From Pseudomonadota bacterium (lineage in GTDB: Bacteria; Chloroflexota; UBA6077; JAJPHF01), in assembly GCA_021325365.1 (NCBI GenBank), contig JAJPHF010000060.1:1-46784 (forward strand): a DNA stretch of 46,784 nucleotides, written 5' to 3'. The notes beneath the pieces are model-generated. The model ran no database searches and had not been told where the DNA came from. It worked only from the letters and a program-made list of their open reading frames with translations. Below are positions 7,537 through 19,418 of the stretch, piece by piece; the first letter of the stretch is position 1; every line of letters begins with the position of its first letter. The position numbers and the translations under genes were made by a program.

Positions 7537-9516
7537 ATGTCCGACTTTCAGCTCGTCTCCGACTATCAGCCCACCGGCGACCAGCCCGAGGCTATCGAGC
7601 AGCTTCTGCGCGGCCTGGAGCGCGGCCTGCGGCACCAGACGCTGCTGGGCGTGACGGGCAGCGGCAAGACCTATACGGTGGCCAACGTGATCGCCCGGGC
7701 GCAGCGGCCGACGCTGGTGATCGCGCACAACAAGACGCTGGCCATGCAGCTCTACGGCGAGTTTCGGGAGTTTTTCCCCAACAACGCGGTGGAGTATTTC
7801 GTCAGCTACTACGACTATTACCAGCCCGAAGCGTACCTGCCGCGCACGGACACTTACATTGAGAAGGACATGTCGCGGAACGAGGAGATCGACCGGCTGC
7901 GCCACGCGGCCACCAAGTCGCTCTTCGAGCGCCGCGACGTGATCATCGTGGCCTCGGTGTCCTGCATCTACGGTCTGGGCTCGCCCGAGGAGTACGGCAA
8001 GGTCGTGCTCACGCTGCGCCGCGGGGAAACGCGCAAGCGCGACAAGGTGCTGCGCTTCCTGACGGACATCTACTACGAGCGGAACGACTACGACTTCGCG
8101 CGGGGCCGGTTCCGCGTGCGCGGGGACACGCTGGATGTCTTCCCGATCGGCGGGGAGATCGCCATCCGCGTGGAGTTCTGGGGCGACGAGATCGAGCGGA
8201 TCACCGAGATCGACCCGCTGACCGGCGAGGTGCTGGTCGAGCGCACCGCCGTGGACATCTATCCGGCGAAGCACTTCGTCACGACAAAGGAGAAGCTCGA
8301 CCTGGCGATCCGCGACATCGAGGACGAGCTAGAGGCGCGCTGCCGCGAATTCGAGGCGGAGGGCAAGCTGCTGGAGAGCCAGCGCCTGCGCCAGCGGACG
8401 ACCTTCGACCTGGAGATGCTGCGCGAGGCCGGCTACTGTCACGGTGTCGAGAACTACTCGCGCCACCTGTCGCGCCGCGCGCCCGGCAGCCAGCCGTGGA
8501 CGCTGCTCGACTACTTCCCCGACGACTACCTGCTGGTGATCGACGAGTCGCACATGACGCTGCCGCAGGTGCGCGGCATGTTCCACGGCGACCTGGCGCG
8601 CAAGCAGACGCTGGTCGAGTACGGCTTCCGCCTGCCATCCGCAATCGACAACCGCCCGCTGAACTTCCAGGAGTTCGAGCGGCACTTTCACCAGGTGGTG
8701 TACGTCTCGGCCACGCCGGGCCCTTACGAGCAAGAGCACAGCGAGCAGATCGTCGAGCAGCTCATTCGGCCGACCGGCCTGGTCGATCCGAGCGTCGAGG
8801 TCAAGCCGACGAAGGGCCAGATCGACGACCTGATGGAGCTGGTGCAGGCGCGGGTGCGGCGCGGCGAGCGCGTGCTGGTGACGACGCTCACCAAGCGCAT
8901 GGCCGAGGACCTGGCCGAGTACCTGCGCGAGATGGGCGTCAAGGTCGCGCACCTGCACTCCGACATCGAGACGCTGGAGCGCAGCGACATCCTGAACGAC
9001 CTGCGCCGCGGCGTCTACGACGTGCTGGTGGGCATCAACCTGCTGCGCGAGGGCCTCGACCTGCCGGAGGTGTCGCTGGTCGCGATCCTGGACGCCGACA
9101 AGGAAGGCTACTTGCGCTCGGAGAGCGCGCTGATCCAGACGATGGGACGTGCCGCGCGGCACGTGGATGGGCACGTCGTGATGTACGCCGACGTAGTGAC
9201 GGACTCGATGCGGCGCGCGATCGAGGAGACCTACCGGCGGCGCAAGAAGCAGCTCGCGTACAACGAGGAGCATGGCATCACCCCGATGGGCGTGCAGAAG
9301 GCGATCCGCGGGGTCGCCGGGCGGGCGCGCAGCGTGGCCGAGGAGCAGGCGCCCTACGAGGTGGGGAACGTCACGGTCATGCGCTCGCGCGACGACGTGC
9401 TGCGCGAGATCAAAGAGCTGGAAGCCGACATGAAGCGGGCGGCCAAGGACCTCGAGTTCGAGAAGGCCGCCGAGCTGCGCGACAAGATCCTGGCACTCCG
9501 ACGCAGTATCGCGTGA
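7537..9516 (+). CDS. uvrB: Excinuclease ABC subunit B
   Basis: The 659-residue protein is full length for UvrB. It has Walker [11 protein letters not shown] (about 41-50), the damage-verifying beta-hairpin region around [21 protein letters not shown], helicase motif DESH, the QTMGRAARH motif VI region and a C-terminal UVR motif ([17 protein letters not shown]) that contacts UvrC. It verifies lesions handed over by UvrA and loads UvrC for incision. An ATAGGGAGCCT SD precedes the ATG. uvrA follows after 132 nt of repeat DNA on the same strand. No uvrC is in the window. Confidence 0.98.
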   Translation: MSDFQLVSDYQPTGDQPEAIEQLLRGLERGLRHQTLLGVTGSGKTYTVANVIARAQRPTLVIAHNKTLAMQLYGEFREFFPNNAVEYFVSYYDYYQPEAYLPRTDTYIEKDMSRNEEIDRLRHAATKSLFERRDVIIVASVSCIYGLGSPEEYGKVVLTLRRGETRKRDKVLRFLTDIYYERNDYDFARGRFRVRGDTLDVFPIGGEIAIRVEFWGDEIERITEIDPLTGEVLVERTAVDIYPAKHFVTTKEKLDLAIRDIEDELEARCREFEAEGKLLESQRLRQRTTFDLEMLREAGYCHGVENYSRHLSRRAPGSQPWTLLDYFPDDYLLVIDESHMTLPQVRGMFHGDLARKQTLVEYGFRLPSAIDNRPLNFQEFERHFHQVVYVSATPGPYEQEHSEQIVEQLIRPTGLVDPSVEVKPTKGQIDDLMELVQARVRRGERVLVTTLTKRMAEDLAEYLREMGVKVAHLHSDIETLERSDILNDLRRGVYDVLVGINLLREGLDLPEVSLVAILDADKEGYLRSESALIQTMGRAARHVDGHVVMYADVVTDSMRRAIEETYRRRKKQLAYNEEHGITPMGVQKAIRGVAGRARSVAEEQAPYEVGNVTVMRSRDDVLREIKELEADMKRAAKDLEFEKAAELRDKILALRRSIA

Positions 9517-9648
9517 GTAGCCGTCAGCCATCAGCTATCAGCGATCAGCAGCACGCGCTGGCCGTGCCGCGGCTGTGCCTTGCACCGGTTGGCTGCTGGG
9601 AGACTGAGGGCTGTGCGCTGACCATTCTTTGGCCGTGGCTGAGAGCTG

Positions 9649-9657
<9 letters not shown>
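9517..9657. repeat. GTCAGCCATCAGC-type inverted repeat between uvrB and uvrA
   Basis: The left arm (9519-9552) is a run of GTCAGC/ATCAGC octamers. The right arm (9634-9657) is the opposite orientation, GCTGAGAGCTGATGGCTGAC. The uvrA ATG is the ATG inside the right arm's CTGATGGCT. A related element at 22101-22200 gives accC its start in the same way. Confidence 0.85.
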
Positions 9658-12609
<2,952 letters not shown>

Positions 12610-12670
12610 TAGCAGCGGCACACAATACCGACGGCCGCTCGGCGCCGGACTGAGCGGTCGCCGGCCGGCG

Positions 12671-13016
12671 CCTGCGGCAGTGGCGCTGGCCGTATGCCGC
12701 GCCCCAAGCCGCCGCTGGGCGAGCCCTCCCGGTAGCGCCGGCTCCGGGACGGGGGCAGTGGCGCTGTACAGCGGTTTGCAGCGAGACTGAGCGGTCGGCT
12801 GCCGCCGGGCCTGCGGCCTGCGGGCCGCGGGCGGCCACGAGAGCCGCCCCTACGCGACTCCGAGACTACTAGCGGCCACGAGAGCCGTGCCTACGCCACG
12901 CTGGCTGCTCACCTTGCGCGCAAGGCGCTGTAGTATCCCGCGCCACAGGCTGCGGGCGGCCACGAGAGCCGCGCCTAGCAGACGCGGGCTGCTCACCTGG
13001 CGCGCAAGGGGCGCTA
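12671..13016. repeat. Composite GGGCGGC-hairpin repeat, copy B
   Basis: This fills most of the 404-nt gap between uvrA and the methyltransferase. It holds GGCAGTGGCGCT twice, the GGCCACGAGAGCC hairpin three times (about 12829, 12869 and 12954), and the CTCACCT-CGCGCAAG-GGCGCT end module twice. The last end module crosses the TAG stop (13014-13016) of the minus-strand methyltransferase, as copy A does at nfeD. No gene is seen here. Confidence 0.8.
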
Positions 13017-13637
13017 AGCGGGCTTGCGGAAGTTGGCGGTGTAGGCGAAGGGAAGGCCGTGCTGCTCGCGCCAGGCCAAGCCCACGGCGCCCGCCTCGCG
13101 CCGCAGCGTCTCGCCGCGCAGGAACGTCGGGCCGAGCAGCGCCTGGCTGACCGAGAGGTGGCCGCCCGGCCGCAGGATTCGCTCGATCTCCCACAACGCC
13201 CGCTGCCGACGCGGCAGGCCGGCGAGCTGCCCGACGGCCAGGACGAGGTCGAAGGTGGCGTCCGGCACGTTGAGGTGGCTGGCCTGCCCCACCAGCGCCT
13301 CGACGTTTGCAAGGTGCCGCTCGCGGAGGTCCGCGTCGAGCCGCCGGGCGCTCTCCGGCGACGGCTGGAGCACGTACACCTTGCCGTACTTGCCAACGCC
13401 GCGCGCGACCCGCGTCATCAGAGAATCCGGCGCGGGGCCGAGCAGGAGCACGCGCATACCCGGTTCCAGGGGCAGGCGACGGATGAGGCGGTCCGGCGCA
13501 AAGAGGGCGCTCTGGACGGGCACCGCCTCACGCGACGTGGCAACGTCGAACGGAGCGTGCCGCGCCAGGCGACGGGCCACCTGGGCGGACACCACGAGGC
13601 CCACGAGCGCCAGCAGGATACGGACGACGACGGCCAC
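13014..13637 (-). CDS. Membrane-anchored class I SAM-dependent methyltransferase
   Basis: The protein has 207 residues. A hydrophobic N-terminal segment (about 4-22) is probably a single membrane anchor. A Rossmann-type methyltransferase core follows: the motif I region MRVLLLGPAPDSL (about 61-73) with a less glycine-rich SAM loop than usual, then a DATFDLVLAVGQL motif, and ILRPGGHLSVSQ as post-motif strand. It resembles the ubiE/type 11 family; the substrate is unknown. The stop codon is supplied by a repeat. It is separated by 63 nt from the small zinc-ribbon gene upstream on the same strand, so they may be cotranscribed. Confidence 0.78.
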   Translation of the reverse strand: MAVVVRILLALVGLVVSAQVARRLARHAPFDVATSREAVPVQSALFAPDRLIRRLPLEPGMRVLLLGPAPDSLMTRVARGVGKYGKVYVLQPSPESARRLDADLRERHLANVEALVGQASHLNVPDATFDLVLAVGQLAGLPRRQRALWEIERILRPGGHLSVSQALLGPTFLRGETLRREAGAVGLAWREQHGLPFAYTANFRKPA

Positions 13638-13700
13638 GATCGCGCGCCTAGCGGACCACGCCGGCCGCGCGCCGGGGCGCCGCGCGCGTGGGTGGGAACA

Positions 13701-13904
13701 TCAGCGCTGCGCTGCCGGCGAGGCGGCGGGCGCCCGCTCGTCCTGACGCTGGCGCTGGCGCTGGCGCTGGCGCTTCCGCGCCCGGTCCGACGGCTTGCTG
13801 CGCACGCGCCCGACGCAGACCAGGCAGTACCGCCCTTCCATCTCGGACTCGAAGGCCATGGCCCCGCAGAGACGACAGCGCACCAAGTTTGTGGCACGAG
13901 GCAT
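13701..13904 (-). CDS. 67-residue zinc-ribbon protein with an RQ repeat tail
   Basis: The small protein has CRLCG (residues 10-14) and CLVCVGR (about 27-33), a four-cysteine zinc knuckle like those of FmdB-type or transcription-associated ribbons. A basic tail contains KRQRQRQRQRQ. The tail is encoded by a perfect hexanucleotide run at 13747-13774, which may vary in length between strains. The ATG is preceded by GGAG, and a TATAAT box lies about 40 nt upstream. Function unknown; nucleic-acid binding is likely from charge and ribbon. Confidence 0.65.
   Translation of the reverse strand: MPRATNLVRCRLCGAMAFESEMEGRYCLVCVGRVRSKPSDRARKRQRQRQRQRQDERAPAASPAAQR
13747..13774. repeat. CGCTGG hexanucleotide microsatellite
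   Basis: Four perfect CGCTGG units plus a partial fifth lie inside the 67-residue gene and encode alternating Arg-Gln. Changes of whole units would keep the frame. Confidence 0.85.
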
Positions 13905-13943
13905 CGAACTCTACTCCGCCCACGAGCCGGCTAGCACGGCACT

Positions 13944-13949
13944 ATTATA
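13944..13949 (-). promoter_or_regulatory. -10 box for the zinc-ribbon gene
   Basis: Perfect TATAAT on the minus strand, 39 nt before the ATG at 13904. The -35 is poor. Confidence 0.5.
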
Positions 13950-13990
13950 GCAACGGGGTCGGTGGCGGGCGCCGGTCGCGCCGTGCCGTC

Positions 13991-13999
13991 TGCTATGCT
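13991..13999 (+). promoter_or_regulatory. Extended -10 promoter of the acyl-CoA cluster
   Basis: TG-C-TATGCT lies 20 nt before the first acyl-CoA dehydrogenase gene, with GGAG between. It is the only promoter-like site seen ahead of the run of cluster genes that starts at 14020. Confidence 0.45.
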
Positions 14000-14019
14000 G
14001 AGAGTGTAGGAGCGGCGCG

Positions 14020-15171
14020 ATGGACTTCGAGCTGACGGACGAGCAGCAGGCGCTGCGGCGCACCCTGCGCGAGTTTGCAGTCACCGAGATCGCGCCCAAC
14101 GCCGCCGACTGGGACGCGAAGGGCCAGTTCCCGCTCGCGGTTGTGCGTCAGCTCGGCGCGCTCGGCGTGATGGGGCTGCCGTTCCCGGAAGCGGAGGGCG
14201 GCGTCGGCGCCGGCGCGCTGGAGCTAGCGATCGTGCTGGAGGAGCTAGCGCGCGTCGACTCGTCCGTCGCCATCACCGTATCGGCCAACGTGGGCCTGGC
14301 TGGGGCGGTGCTCCACCTGTACGGCAGCCCGGCGCAGAAGGAGCGCTGGCTCGCGCCCCTGGCGCGCGGCGAGACGTTGGGTGCCCTGGCCGGCACGGAG
14401 CCCGGCGCCGGCTCCGACGTCACGGGCATCGCGACCACGGCGCGGCTCCAGGACGGGAGGTGGCGACTAAACGGCACCAAGGCGTTCATCACAAACGCCG
14501 GCACGCCGATCTCGGCGTTCGTGGTGGCCACGGCAGTCACGGGGCGACGCGACGACGGCCAGCCCGAGATCAGCATGGTGCTCGTGCCGAACGGGACGCC
14601 GGGGTACCAGTTGGCGCCGCCGTACCACAAGCTCGGCTGGCACGCCTCAGACACCCGCGAGCTAGTGTTCGACGACTGCGAGGTGCCCCAGGACCACCTA
14701 GTAGGGCCTCGGGGGGCGGGAGCGCGGCAGTTCCTGGGCGTGCTGGACGGCGGCCGCATCGGTGTCGCGGCGCTGGCCGTGGGGTTGGCGCAAGGGGCGC
14801 TGGACATGGCGACGGCGTACGCCAAGGAGCGCTGGGCGTTCGGCGAACCGATTGCCCGCAGGCAGGGGATCCAGTTCCCGCTGGCCGACGTCGCGACGGA
14901 GATCGAGGCCGCGCGCCTGCTGGTGTACCGCGCCGCGACGCTGCGCGATCGCGGCCTACCGTTCGCGCAGGCCGCGGCGATGGCCAAGCTGTTCGCGTCG
15001 GAGCTGGCGGTGCGCGCGGCCGACGTGAGCTTGCAGGTCCACGGCGGCTACGGGTACATGGAAGAGGCGCCCATCGCGCGCTTCTACCGTGATGCGAAGA
15101 TCCTCACCATTGGCGAGGGCACCTCCGAGATCCAGCGGCTGGTGATCGCGCGCGGTCTGGGACTGGCGTAG
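14020..15171 (+). CDS. Acyl-CoA dehydrogenase (short/medium-chain type)
   Basis: The 383-residue FAD enzyme catalyses the first, alpha-beta desaturation step of acyl-CoA oxidation and passes electrons to ETF. It begins MDFELTDEQQALRRTLREF and has the FAD/substrate loop LAGTEPGAGSD, ITNAGTPIS, the ERWAFGEPIARRQGIQ helix and the C-terminal VHGGYGYMEEAPIARFYRDAKI block. Glu366 in IGEGTSEIQ is the catalytic base position of MCAD-type enzymes. Length is normal. It opens the cluster and is followed after 33 nt by the thiolase. Chain-length preference cannot be read from the sequence; butyryl-CoA is a reasonable guess given the thiolase and HBD neighbours. Confidence 0.95.
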   Translation: MDFELTDEQQALRRTLREFAVTEIAPNAADWDAKGQFPLAVVRQLGALGVMGLPFPEAEGGVGAGALELAIVLEELARVDSSVAITVSANVGLAGAVLHLYGSPAQKERWLAPLARGETLGALAGTEPGAGSDVTGIATTARLQDGRWRLNGTKAFITNAGTPISAFVVATAVTGRRDDGQPEISMVLVPNGTPGYQLAPPYHKLGWHASDTRELVFDDCEVPQDHLVGPRGAGARQFLGVLDGGRIGVAALAVGLAQGALDMATAYAKERWAFGEPIARRQGIQFPLADVATEIEAARLLVYRAATLRDRGLPFAQAAAMAKLFASELAVRAADVSLQVHGGYGYMEEAPIARFYRDAKILTIGEGTSEIQRLVIARGLGLA

Positions 15172-15204
15172 CGCCGCAGCAGGCGAGAGACTGGCGGGTT
15201 GACG

Positions 15205-16383
15205 ATGAGCGAGGCGTATATCGTGGGCGCGGCCCGCACGCCGATCGGGCGGTTCCTGGGCGCGCTCGGCGAGGTGCCCGCGCCGGAGCTGGGCGCGGTC
15301 GCCGTGCGGGCAGCGCTGTCGCGGGCGGGCGTGCCGCCCGACGCGGTGGACGACGTGCTGCTGGGCAACGTGATCCAGGCGGGCGTGGGCCAGGCGCCGG
15401 CGCGGCAGGCAACGCTGCGGGCGGGAATTCCGCCGAGCGCGTCCGCGATGACGCTGAACAAGGTCTGCGCCTCGGGCCTGCAAGCGGCGATCGACGCTAC
15501 GCGGGCGATCCGCCTGGGCGAGGCGGACATCGTCGTCGCCGGCGGCATGGAGAGCATGAGCCTCGGCCCGCACCTGCTGCCGCACGCCCGGCGAGGCATC
15601 CGCCTGGGGCGCGGGGAACTGGTGGACGCGACGGTCCACGACGGGCTGTGGTGCGCCTTCGAGGACCAGCACATGGGCAACGCCGCCGAGGCGATCGCGG
15701 CCAAGCACGGCGTCACGCGCGAGGCCCAGGACGCCTACGCGTTGGCCAGCCACCAGCGCGCGGTGGCCGCCCAGCGCGGCGGCTGCTTCGACGCGGAGAT
15801 CGTACCCGTGGAGGCGCCGAGCGGGAAGGGGAGCGGCCTGGTCACGACCGACGAGATGCCGCGCCCTGACACGTCGCTGGAGCGCCTGGCGGCGCTGCGC
15901 CCGGCCTTCGCGGCTGACGGCACGGTGACGGCCGGCAACGCGCCGGGGCTGAGCGACGGCGCCGCGGCAGTCGTGCTGGCCTCGGAAGCGGCGGTGGAGC
16001 GATACGGGCTGCGACCGCTGGCGCGCGTGAGCGGCCACGCGAGCGCCGGCATCGAGCCCGGCTTGCTGTTCGACGCGCCGCCGCTGGCTGTCCGCAAGGT
16101 GCTGGAGCGGACTGGCCTGGCCCTCGGGGACTTCGATTTGTTGGAGGTCAACGAGGCGTTCGCCGCGCAGGTGCTGGCGAACGGACGCGAGCTAGGCTGG
16201 GACTGGGAGCGGGTGAACGTTCACGGCGGCGCCATCGCCCTGGGGCACCCGCTCGGCGCGACGGGCGCGCGCATTCTCGTGACCTTGCTCTACGCCCTGC
16301 GGGAGCGCGGCGGGAGGCGGGGGCTGGCGGCGCTGTGCCACGGCGGCGGCGGCGCGGTGGCGCTCGCGGTGGAGATGGTGTAG
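15205..16383 (+). CDS. Acetyl-CoA acetyltransferase (thiolase)
   Basis: The 392-residue thiolase begins MSEAYIVGAARTPIGRF. An in-frame TTG six bases earlier is less likely because the family aligns from the ATG. Nucleophile Cys88 lies in NKVCASGLQAA. VHGGAIALGHPLGATGA carries the active His, and LCHGGGGAVALAVE holds the second Cys. It cleaves 3-ketoacyl-CoA, or condenses two acetyl-CoA. The GHPLGATGAR and NEAFAAQ motifs are intact. The stop codon is directly followed by the ATG of the 3-hydroxyacyl-CoA dehydrogenase, so the two are translationally close. Direction in vivo is probably degradative given the cluster. Confidence 0.95.
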   Translation: MSEAYIVGAARTPIGRFLGALGEVPAPELGAVAVRAALSRAGVPPDAVDDVLLGNVIQAGVGQAPARQATLRAGIPPSASAMTLNKVCASGLQAAIDATRAIRLGEADIVVAGGMESMSLGPHLLPHARRGIRLGRGELVDATVHDGLWCAFEDQHMGNAAEAIAAKHGVTREAQDAYALASHQRAVAAQRGGCFDAEIVPVEAPSGKGSGLVTTDEMPRPDTSLERLAALRPAFAADGTVTAGNAPGLSDGAAAVVLASEAAVERYGLRPLARVSGHASAGIEPGLLFDAPPLAVRKVLERTGLALGDFDLLEVNEAFAAQVLANGRELGWDWERVNVHGGAIALGHPLGATGARILVTLLYALRERGGRRGLAALCHGGGGAVALAVEMV

Positions 16384-17250
16384 ATGGCGGGGTCGATCGA
16401 GCGCCTGGGCATTGTCGGCACCGGCACAATGGGCGCGGGCATCGCCCAGGTGGCCGTCCAGGCAGGTATCGACGTCTGGCTAGTGGACGCCGCGCCGGGG
16501 GCGGTCGAGCTAGCCGTGGACCGCATCGGGCGGGGACTGGCCCGCGCCGTGGAGCGTGGCACCCTGACGGACGACGCCCGCGGCGCGGCGCTCGGGCGCC
16601 TGCACCCGGCGCCGGACGTCGAGGCGCTGGCCGGCGCGCAGTTCGTCGTCGAGGCGGTGATCGAGCGCGAGGCCGCGAAGGTCGAGGTGATCGCGGCGCT
16701 GGACCGCGTCCTGGGTGCCGACGCGGTGCTCGCCTCGAACACGTCCTCGATCTCGATCACTCGCCTGGCCGCAGCGACGGGCCGGCCCGACCGCGTCGTC
16801 GGCATGCACTTCTTCAATCCGGTGCCCGCGATGCGGCTAGTGGAGCTAGTTCGCGGCGTCCACAGCTCCGAGGCGGCCATCGGCACGGCGCGCGACCTGG
16901 CGTTGCGGCTGGGCAAGACGCCGGTGGAGGTGCGCGACTATCCGGGGTTCGTCTCCAACCGCCTGCTGATGCCGATGATCAACGAGGCGGCCTACGCGCT
17001 GCTCGAGGGCGTGGCCACGGCCGAGGCCATCGACCAGGTCATGACGCTGGGCATGAACCATCCGATGGGGCCGCTGGCGCTGGCCGACCTGATCGGCCTC
17101 GACGTCTGCCTGGACATCATGCGCGTGCTCCAGTCGGGCTTCGGCGACGACAAGTACCGGCCCTGCCCGCTGCTGGTGAACCTGGTGGCCGCCGGGTACC
17201 TGGGGCGCAAGTCCGGCCGCGGCTTCTTCACCTACGAGCGGCGACCGTAG
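16384..17250 (+). CDS. hbd: 3-Hydroxybutyryl/3-hydroxyacyl-CoA dehydrogenase
   Basis: The protein has 288 residues, normal for HBD. An N-terminal NAD(P) Rossmann fold has GTGTMG (12-17). The catalytic region ASNTSSISIT (about 117-126) comes before His142 in VGMHFFNPVP, and the C-terminal dimer domain has YPGFVSNRLLMPMINEA and KSGRGFFTY. It oxidises L-3-hydroxyacyl-CoA to the ketoacyl-CoA for the adjacent thiolase. The ATG touches the thiolase stop codon. The hydratase that should supply its substrate is not in this cluster. Confidence 0.95.
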   Translation: MAGSIERLGIVGTGTMGAGIAQVAVQAGIDVWLVDAAPGAVELAVDRIGRGLARAVERGTLTDDARGAALGRLHPAPDVEALAGAQFVVEAVIEREAAKVEVIAALDRVLGADAVLASNTSSISITRLAAATGRPDRVVGMHFFNPVPAMRLVELVRGVHSSEAAIGTARDLALRLGKTPVEVRDYPGFVSNRLLMPMINEAAYALLEGVATAEAIDQVMTLGMNHPMGPLALADLIGLDVCLDIMRVLQSGFGDDKYRPCPLLVNLVAAGYLGRKSGRGFFTYERRP

Positions 17251-17319
17251 AGTGATCGACGGCATGGGGCCGACGACTGGCACGCCGCGCCACGCGCGGC
17301 GCCCCGGCGGGGGACGAAC

Positions 17320-18492
17320 GTGGACTTTCGGCTGAGCGCGGAGCAGACGGCCTTCCAGCAGCGGATGCGCGACTTTGCGGCCCGGACGCTGGCGCCGGCC
17401 GCCACGGCGGTGGACCGCGCTGGCGCGCTGGCCCCGGGCACGGTATCGGCCCTGGCCGCCGAGGGCCTGCTGGCGCTGGCGGTGCCGCGGGAATACGGGG
17501 GCCAGGCGCGCAGCGCGCTCGACTACGCGCTGGTCATGGAGGAGCTGGCGGCGGCGTGCGCCGCCACGGCGGTGCTGGTCAGCGTCCACAACTCGCTCGT
17601 CGCCGACCCGATCCACCACTGGGGCACGGCGGAGCAGCAGGCGCGCTACCTGCCCCGCATGGCCACGGGCGCGTGTCTGGGCGCGTTCGCGCTGACGGAG
17701 CCGAGCGCCGGCAGCGACGCCGCCAGCCTGCGGACGCGCGCCAGCCGCGACGGCGCGGGGTACCGGCTGAACGGCGGCAAGTGCTTCATCACGAACGCGG
17801 GCCTGGCGGGCATCTACCTGGTGTTCGCCACGCTCGACCCGGCCGCCGGGCCACGCGGCATCACAGCCTTTCTGATCGAGCCGGGCACGCCGGGCTTCAC
17901 GATCGGCGCCTTCGAGCACAAGCTGGGCATCCGCGGCTCGACCACGGCGCAGCTGTACTTCGGCGATTGCCCGGTGCCGGCCACGCAACGGCTCGGGCCG
18001 GAGGGGCAGGGGTGGCGCGTGGCGATGGGCACGCTGGACAGCGGCCGCATCGGCATCGCCGCGCAGGCGCTGGGCATCGCGCGCGCCGCCTACGAAGCCG
18101 CGCTCGCCCAGACGCGCGACGCCGCGGTGGCCGGCGGCGCCGTCGGCGAGGCGACGCAGTGGCTGCTGGCCGACATGAGCGTACGCATCGACGCCGCACG
18201 CCTGCTGGTGCACCGGGCGGCAGCGCTGAAGGATGCCGGCGAGCGGCTGACGCGGGAGGCCGCGGCGGCGAAGCTATACGCCGCGGAGACGGCGCTGTGG
18301 GTCACGAGCCAGGCGGTGGAGATGGGGGGCGCGGCGGCGTGCGCCCTGGACTCGCCGCTGCAACGCTACCTGCGCGACGCGAAGATCACCGAGATCTACG
18401 AGGGCACCTCGGAGATCCAGCGCCTGATCATCGGCGAGCAGGTGCTGCGCCAGCCGGCAGCGACCCCGCCGCAGCCGGCGCACGCCGGCTAG
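17320..18492 (+). CDS. Second acyl-CoA dehydrogenase
   Basis: The protein has 390 residues and starts with GTG (family alignment MDFRLSAEQ). It has LTEPSAGSDAASLRT for FAD, FITNAGLAGIYLVFA, HKLGIRGSTTAQLYF, and the C-terminal YLRDAKITEIYEGTSEIQRLIIG block with catalytic Glu361. It is clearly distinct from the first copy: the GGYGYM segment is replaced by EMGGAAACALDSP. The two enzymes therefore probably serve different chain lengths or branched acyl-CoA. The epimerase gene follows after 18 nt. Confidence 0.94.
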   Translation: MDFRLSAEQTAFQQRMRDFAARTLAPAATAVDRAGALAPGTVSALAAEGLLALAVPREYGGQARSALDYALVMEELAAACAATAVLVSVHNSLVADPIHHWGTAEQQARYLPRMATGACLGAFALTEPSAGSDAASLRTRASRDGAGYRLNGGKCFITNAGLAGIYLVFATLDPAAGPRGITAFLIEPGTPGFTIGAFEHKLGIRGSTTAQLYFGDCPVPATQRLGPEGQGWRVAMGTLDSGRIGIAAQALGIARAAYEAALAQTRDAAVAGGAVGEATQWLLADMSVRIDAARLLVHRAAALKDAGERLTREAAAAKLYAAETALWVTSQAVEMGGAAACALDSPLQRYLRDAKITEIYEGTSEIQRLIIGEQVLRQPAATPPQPAHAG

Positions 18493-18510
18493 TCCGGAAG
18501 CGGAGCGCAC

Positions 18511-18930
18511 ATGCAGATTCGCCGCATCGCCCATGTGAGCGTGGCCGTGCGCAGCCTGGACGAGGCGCTGGCCTTCTACCGCGACGTGCTGGGGCTGCCC
18601 CTGCGCGAGCGGCGGCTGCTGCCGGACCGCGGCCTGACCGTGGCGTTCGTCGGCGTGGGCGAGAGCCAGATCGAGCTACTGGAGCCGATGGCCCCCGACG
18701 GCACCGTGGCCCGCTTCCTGGCGCGGCGCGGGGAGGGGCTGCACCACGTCTGCTTCGAGGTGCCGGACATCGACGCGGCGATCGCGGAACTCGCCGCACG
18801 GGGCGTCGAGCTGCTCGACCGCCACGCGGCGCCGGGGGCGCAGGGGCGCGTCGCCTTTCTCCATCCGCGCGCCGGCAACGGCGTATTGATTGAGCTGCAA
18901 GAGACGGCGCGGGACGGCGCCCCGGCATGA
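18511..18930 (+). CDS. mce: Methylmalonyl-CoA epimerase
   Basis: The 139-residue glyoxalase/VOC-fold protein begins [25 protein letters not shown]. Metal ligand candidates His8, Gln53, His79 and Glu128 match the His/Gln/His/Glu set of the Propionibacterium enzyme. It interconverts (2S)- and (2R)-methylmalonyl-CoA so that the carboxylase product can enter the mutase. Its TGA overlaps the ATG of the B12-binding subunit gene (ATGA), indicating translational coupling. Confidence 0.93.
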   Translation: MQIRRIAHVSVAVRSLDEALAFYRDVLGLPLRERRLLPDRGLTVAFVGVGESQIELLEPMAPDGTVARFLARRGEGLHHVCFEVPDIDAAIAELAARGVELLDRHAAPGAQGRVAFLHPRAGNGVLIELQETARDGAPA

Positions 18931-19418
18931 GCGACGCCGCGCCGCCAGCCGCCGACGCCGCGCCAGCAGCGCCGCCGCCGCTCAGCCCGCCGGCGCGCGT
19001 GCTCGTGGCGAAGCCAGGGCTCGATGGCCACGATCGCGGCGCGAAAGTGGTGGCGCGCGCGCTGCGCGACGCCGGCATGGAGGTCATCTATACGGGCATC
19101 CGCCAGACGCCCCCCGCGATCGCCGAGGCGGCACTGCAAGAGGACGCCGAGGCGGTTGGGCTGAGCATCCTCTCGGGCGCGCACCTGACGCTGGTGCCGC
19201 GCGTGCTCGAGGAGCTGCGCGCGCGGGAGATGGGCGACGTCGTGCTGTGGGTGGGGGGCATCATCCCAGCCGCCGACGTACCGGCCCTGCGGGCGCTCGG
19301 CGTGGCGGCCGTCTTCGGCCCGGGAAGCCCGATGGACGAGACGGTACGCTTCGTGCGGGAGGCCGTCGCGGCGCGCCGCGCCCGGGCGGAGCCGGCGTCC
19401 GCGCCGGACGGGCCGTGA
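18927..19418 (+). CDS. Methylmalonyl-CoA mutase, B12-binding small subunit
   Basis: The protein has 163 residues. A Pro/Ala-rich lead (1-22) is followed by a cobalamin-binding Rossmann domain. DGHDRG (33-38) is the DxHxxG motif whose His ligates cobalt, [10 protein letters not shown] and [13 protein letters not shown] bind the nucleotide tail, and [10 protein letters not shown] closes the fold. Split mutases of this kind pair it with a separate catalytic chain, here encoded 6 kb downstream at 25568. It overlaps mce by 4 nt and meaB by 4 nt (GTGA). Confidence 0.93.
   Translation: MSDAAPPAADAAPAAPPPLSPPARVLVAKPGLDGHDRGAKVVARALRDAGMEVIYTGIRQTPPAIAEAALQEDAEAVGLSILSGAHLTLVPRVLEELRAREMGDVVLWVGGIIPAADVPALRALGVAAVFGPGSPMDETVRFVREAVAARRARAEPASAPDGP

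Noticed and set aside
12671..13016. CRISPR-like array from the recurring GGCCACGAGAGCC hairpin
   Set aside because: The copies are unevenly spaced, imperfect, have no unique spacers of constant length, and no cas gene is nearby.
18890..19414. N-terminal extension of the MeaB frame through the B12-subunit gene
   Set aside because: The MeaB frame is open upstream only because of GC bias; the other frame there encodes the B12-binding subunit, and GTG 19415 overlaps its stop in the usual coupled way.
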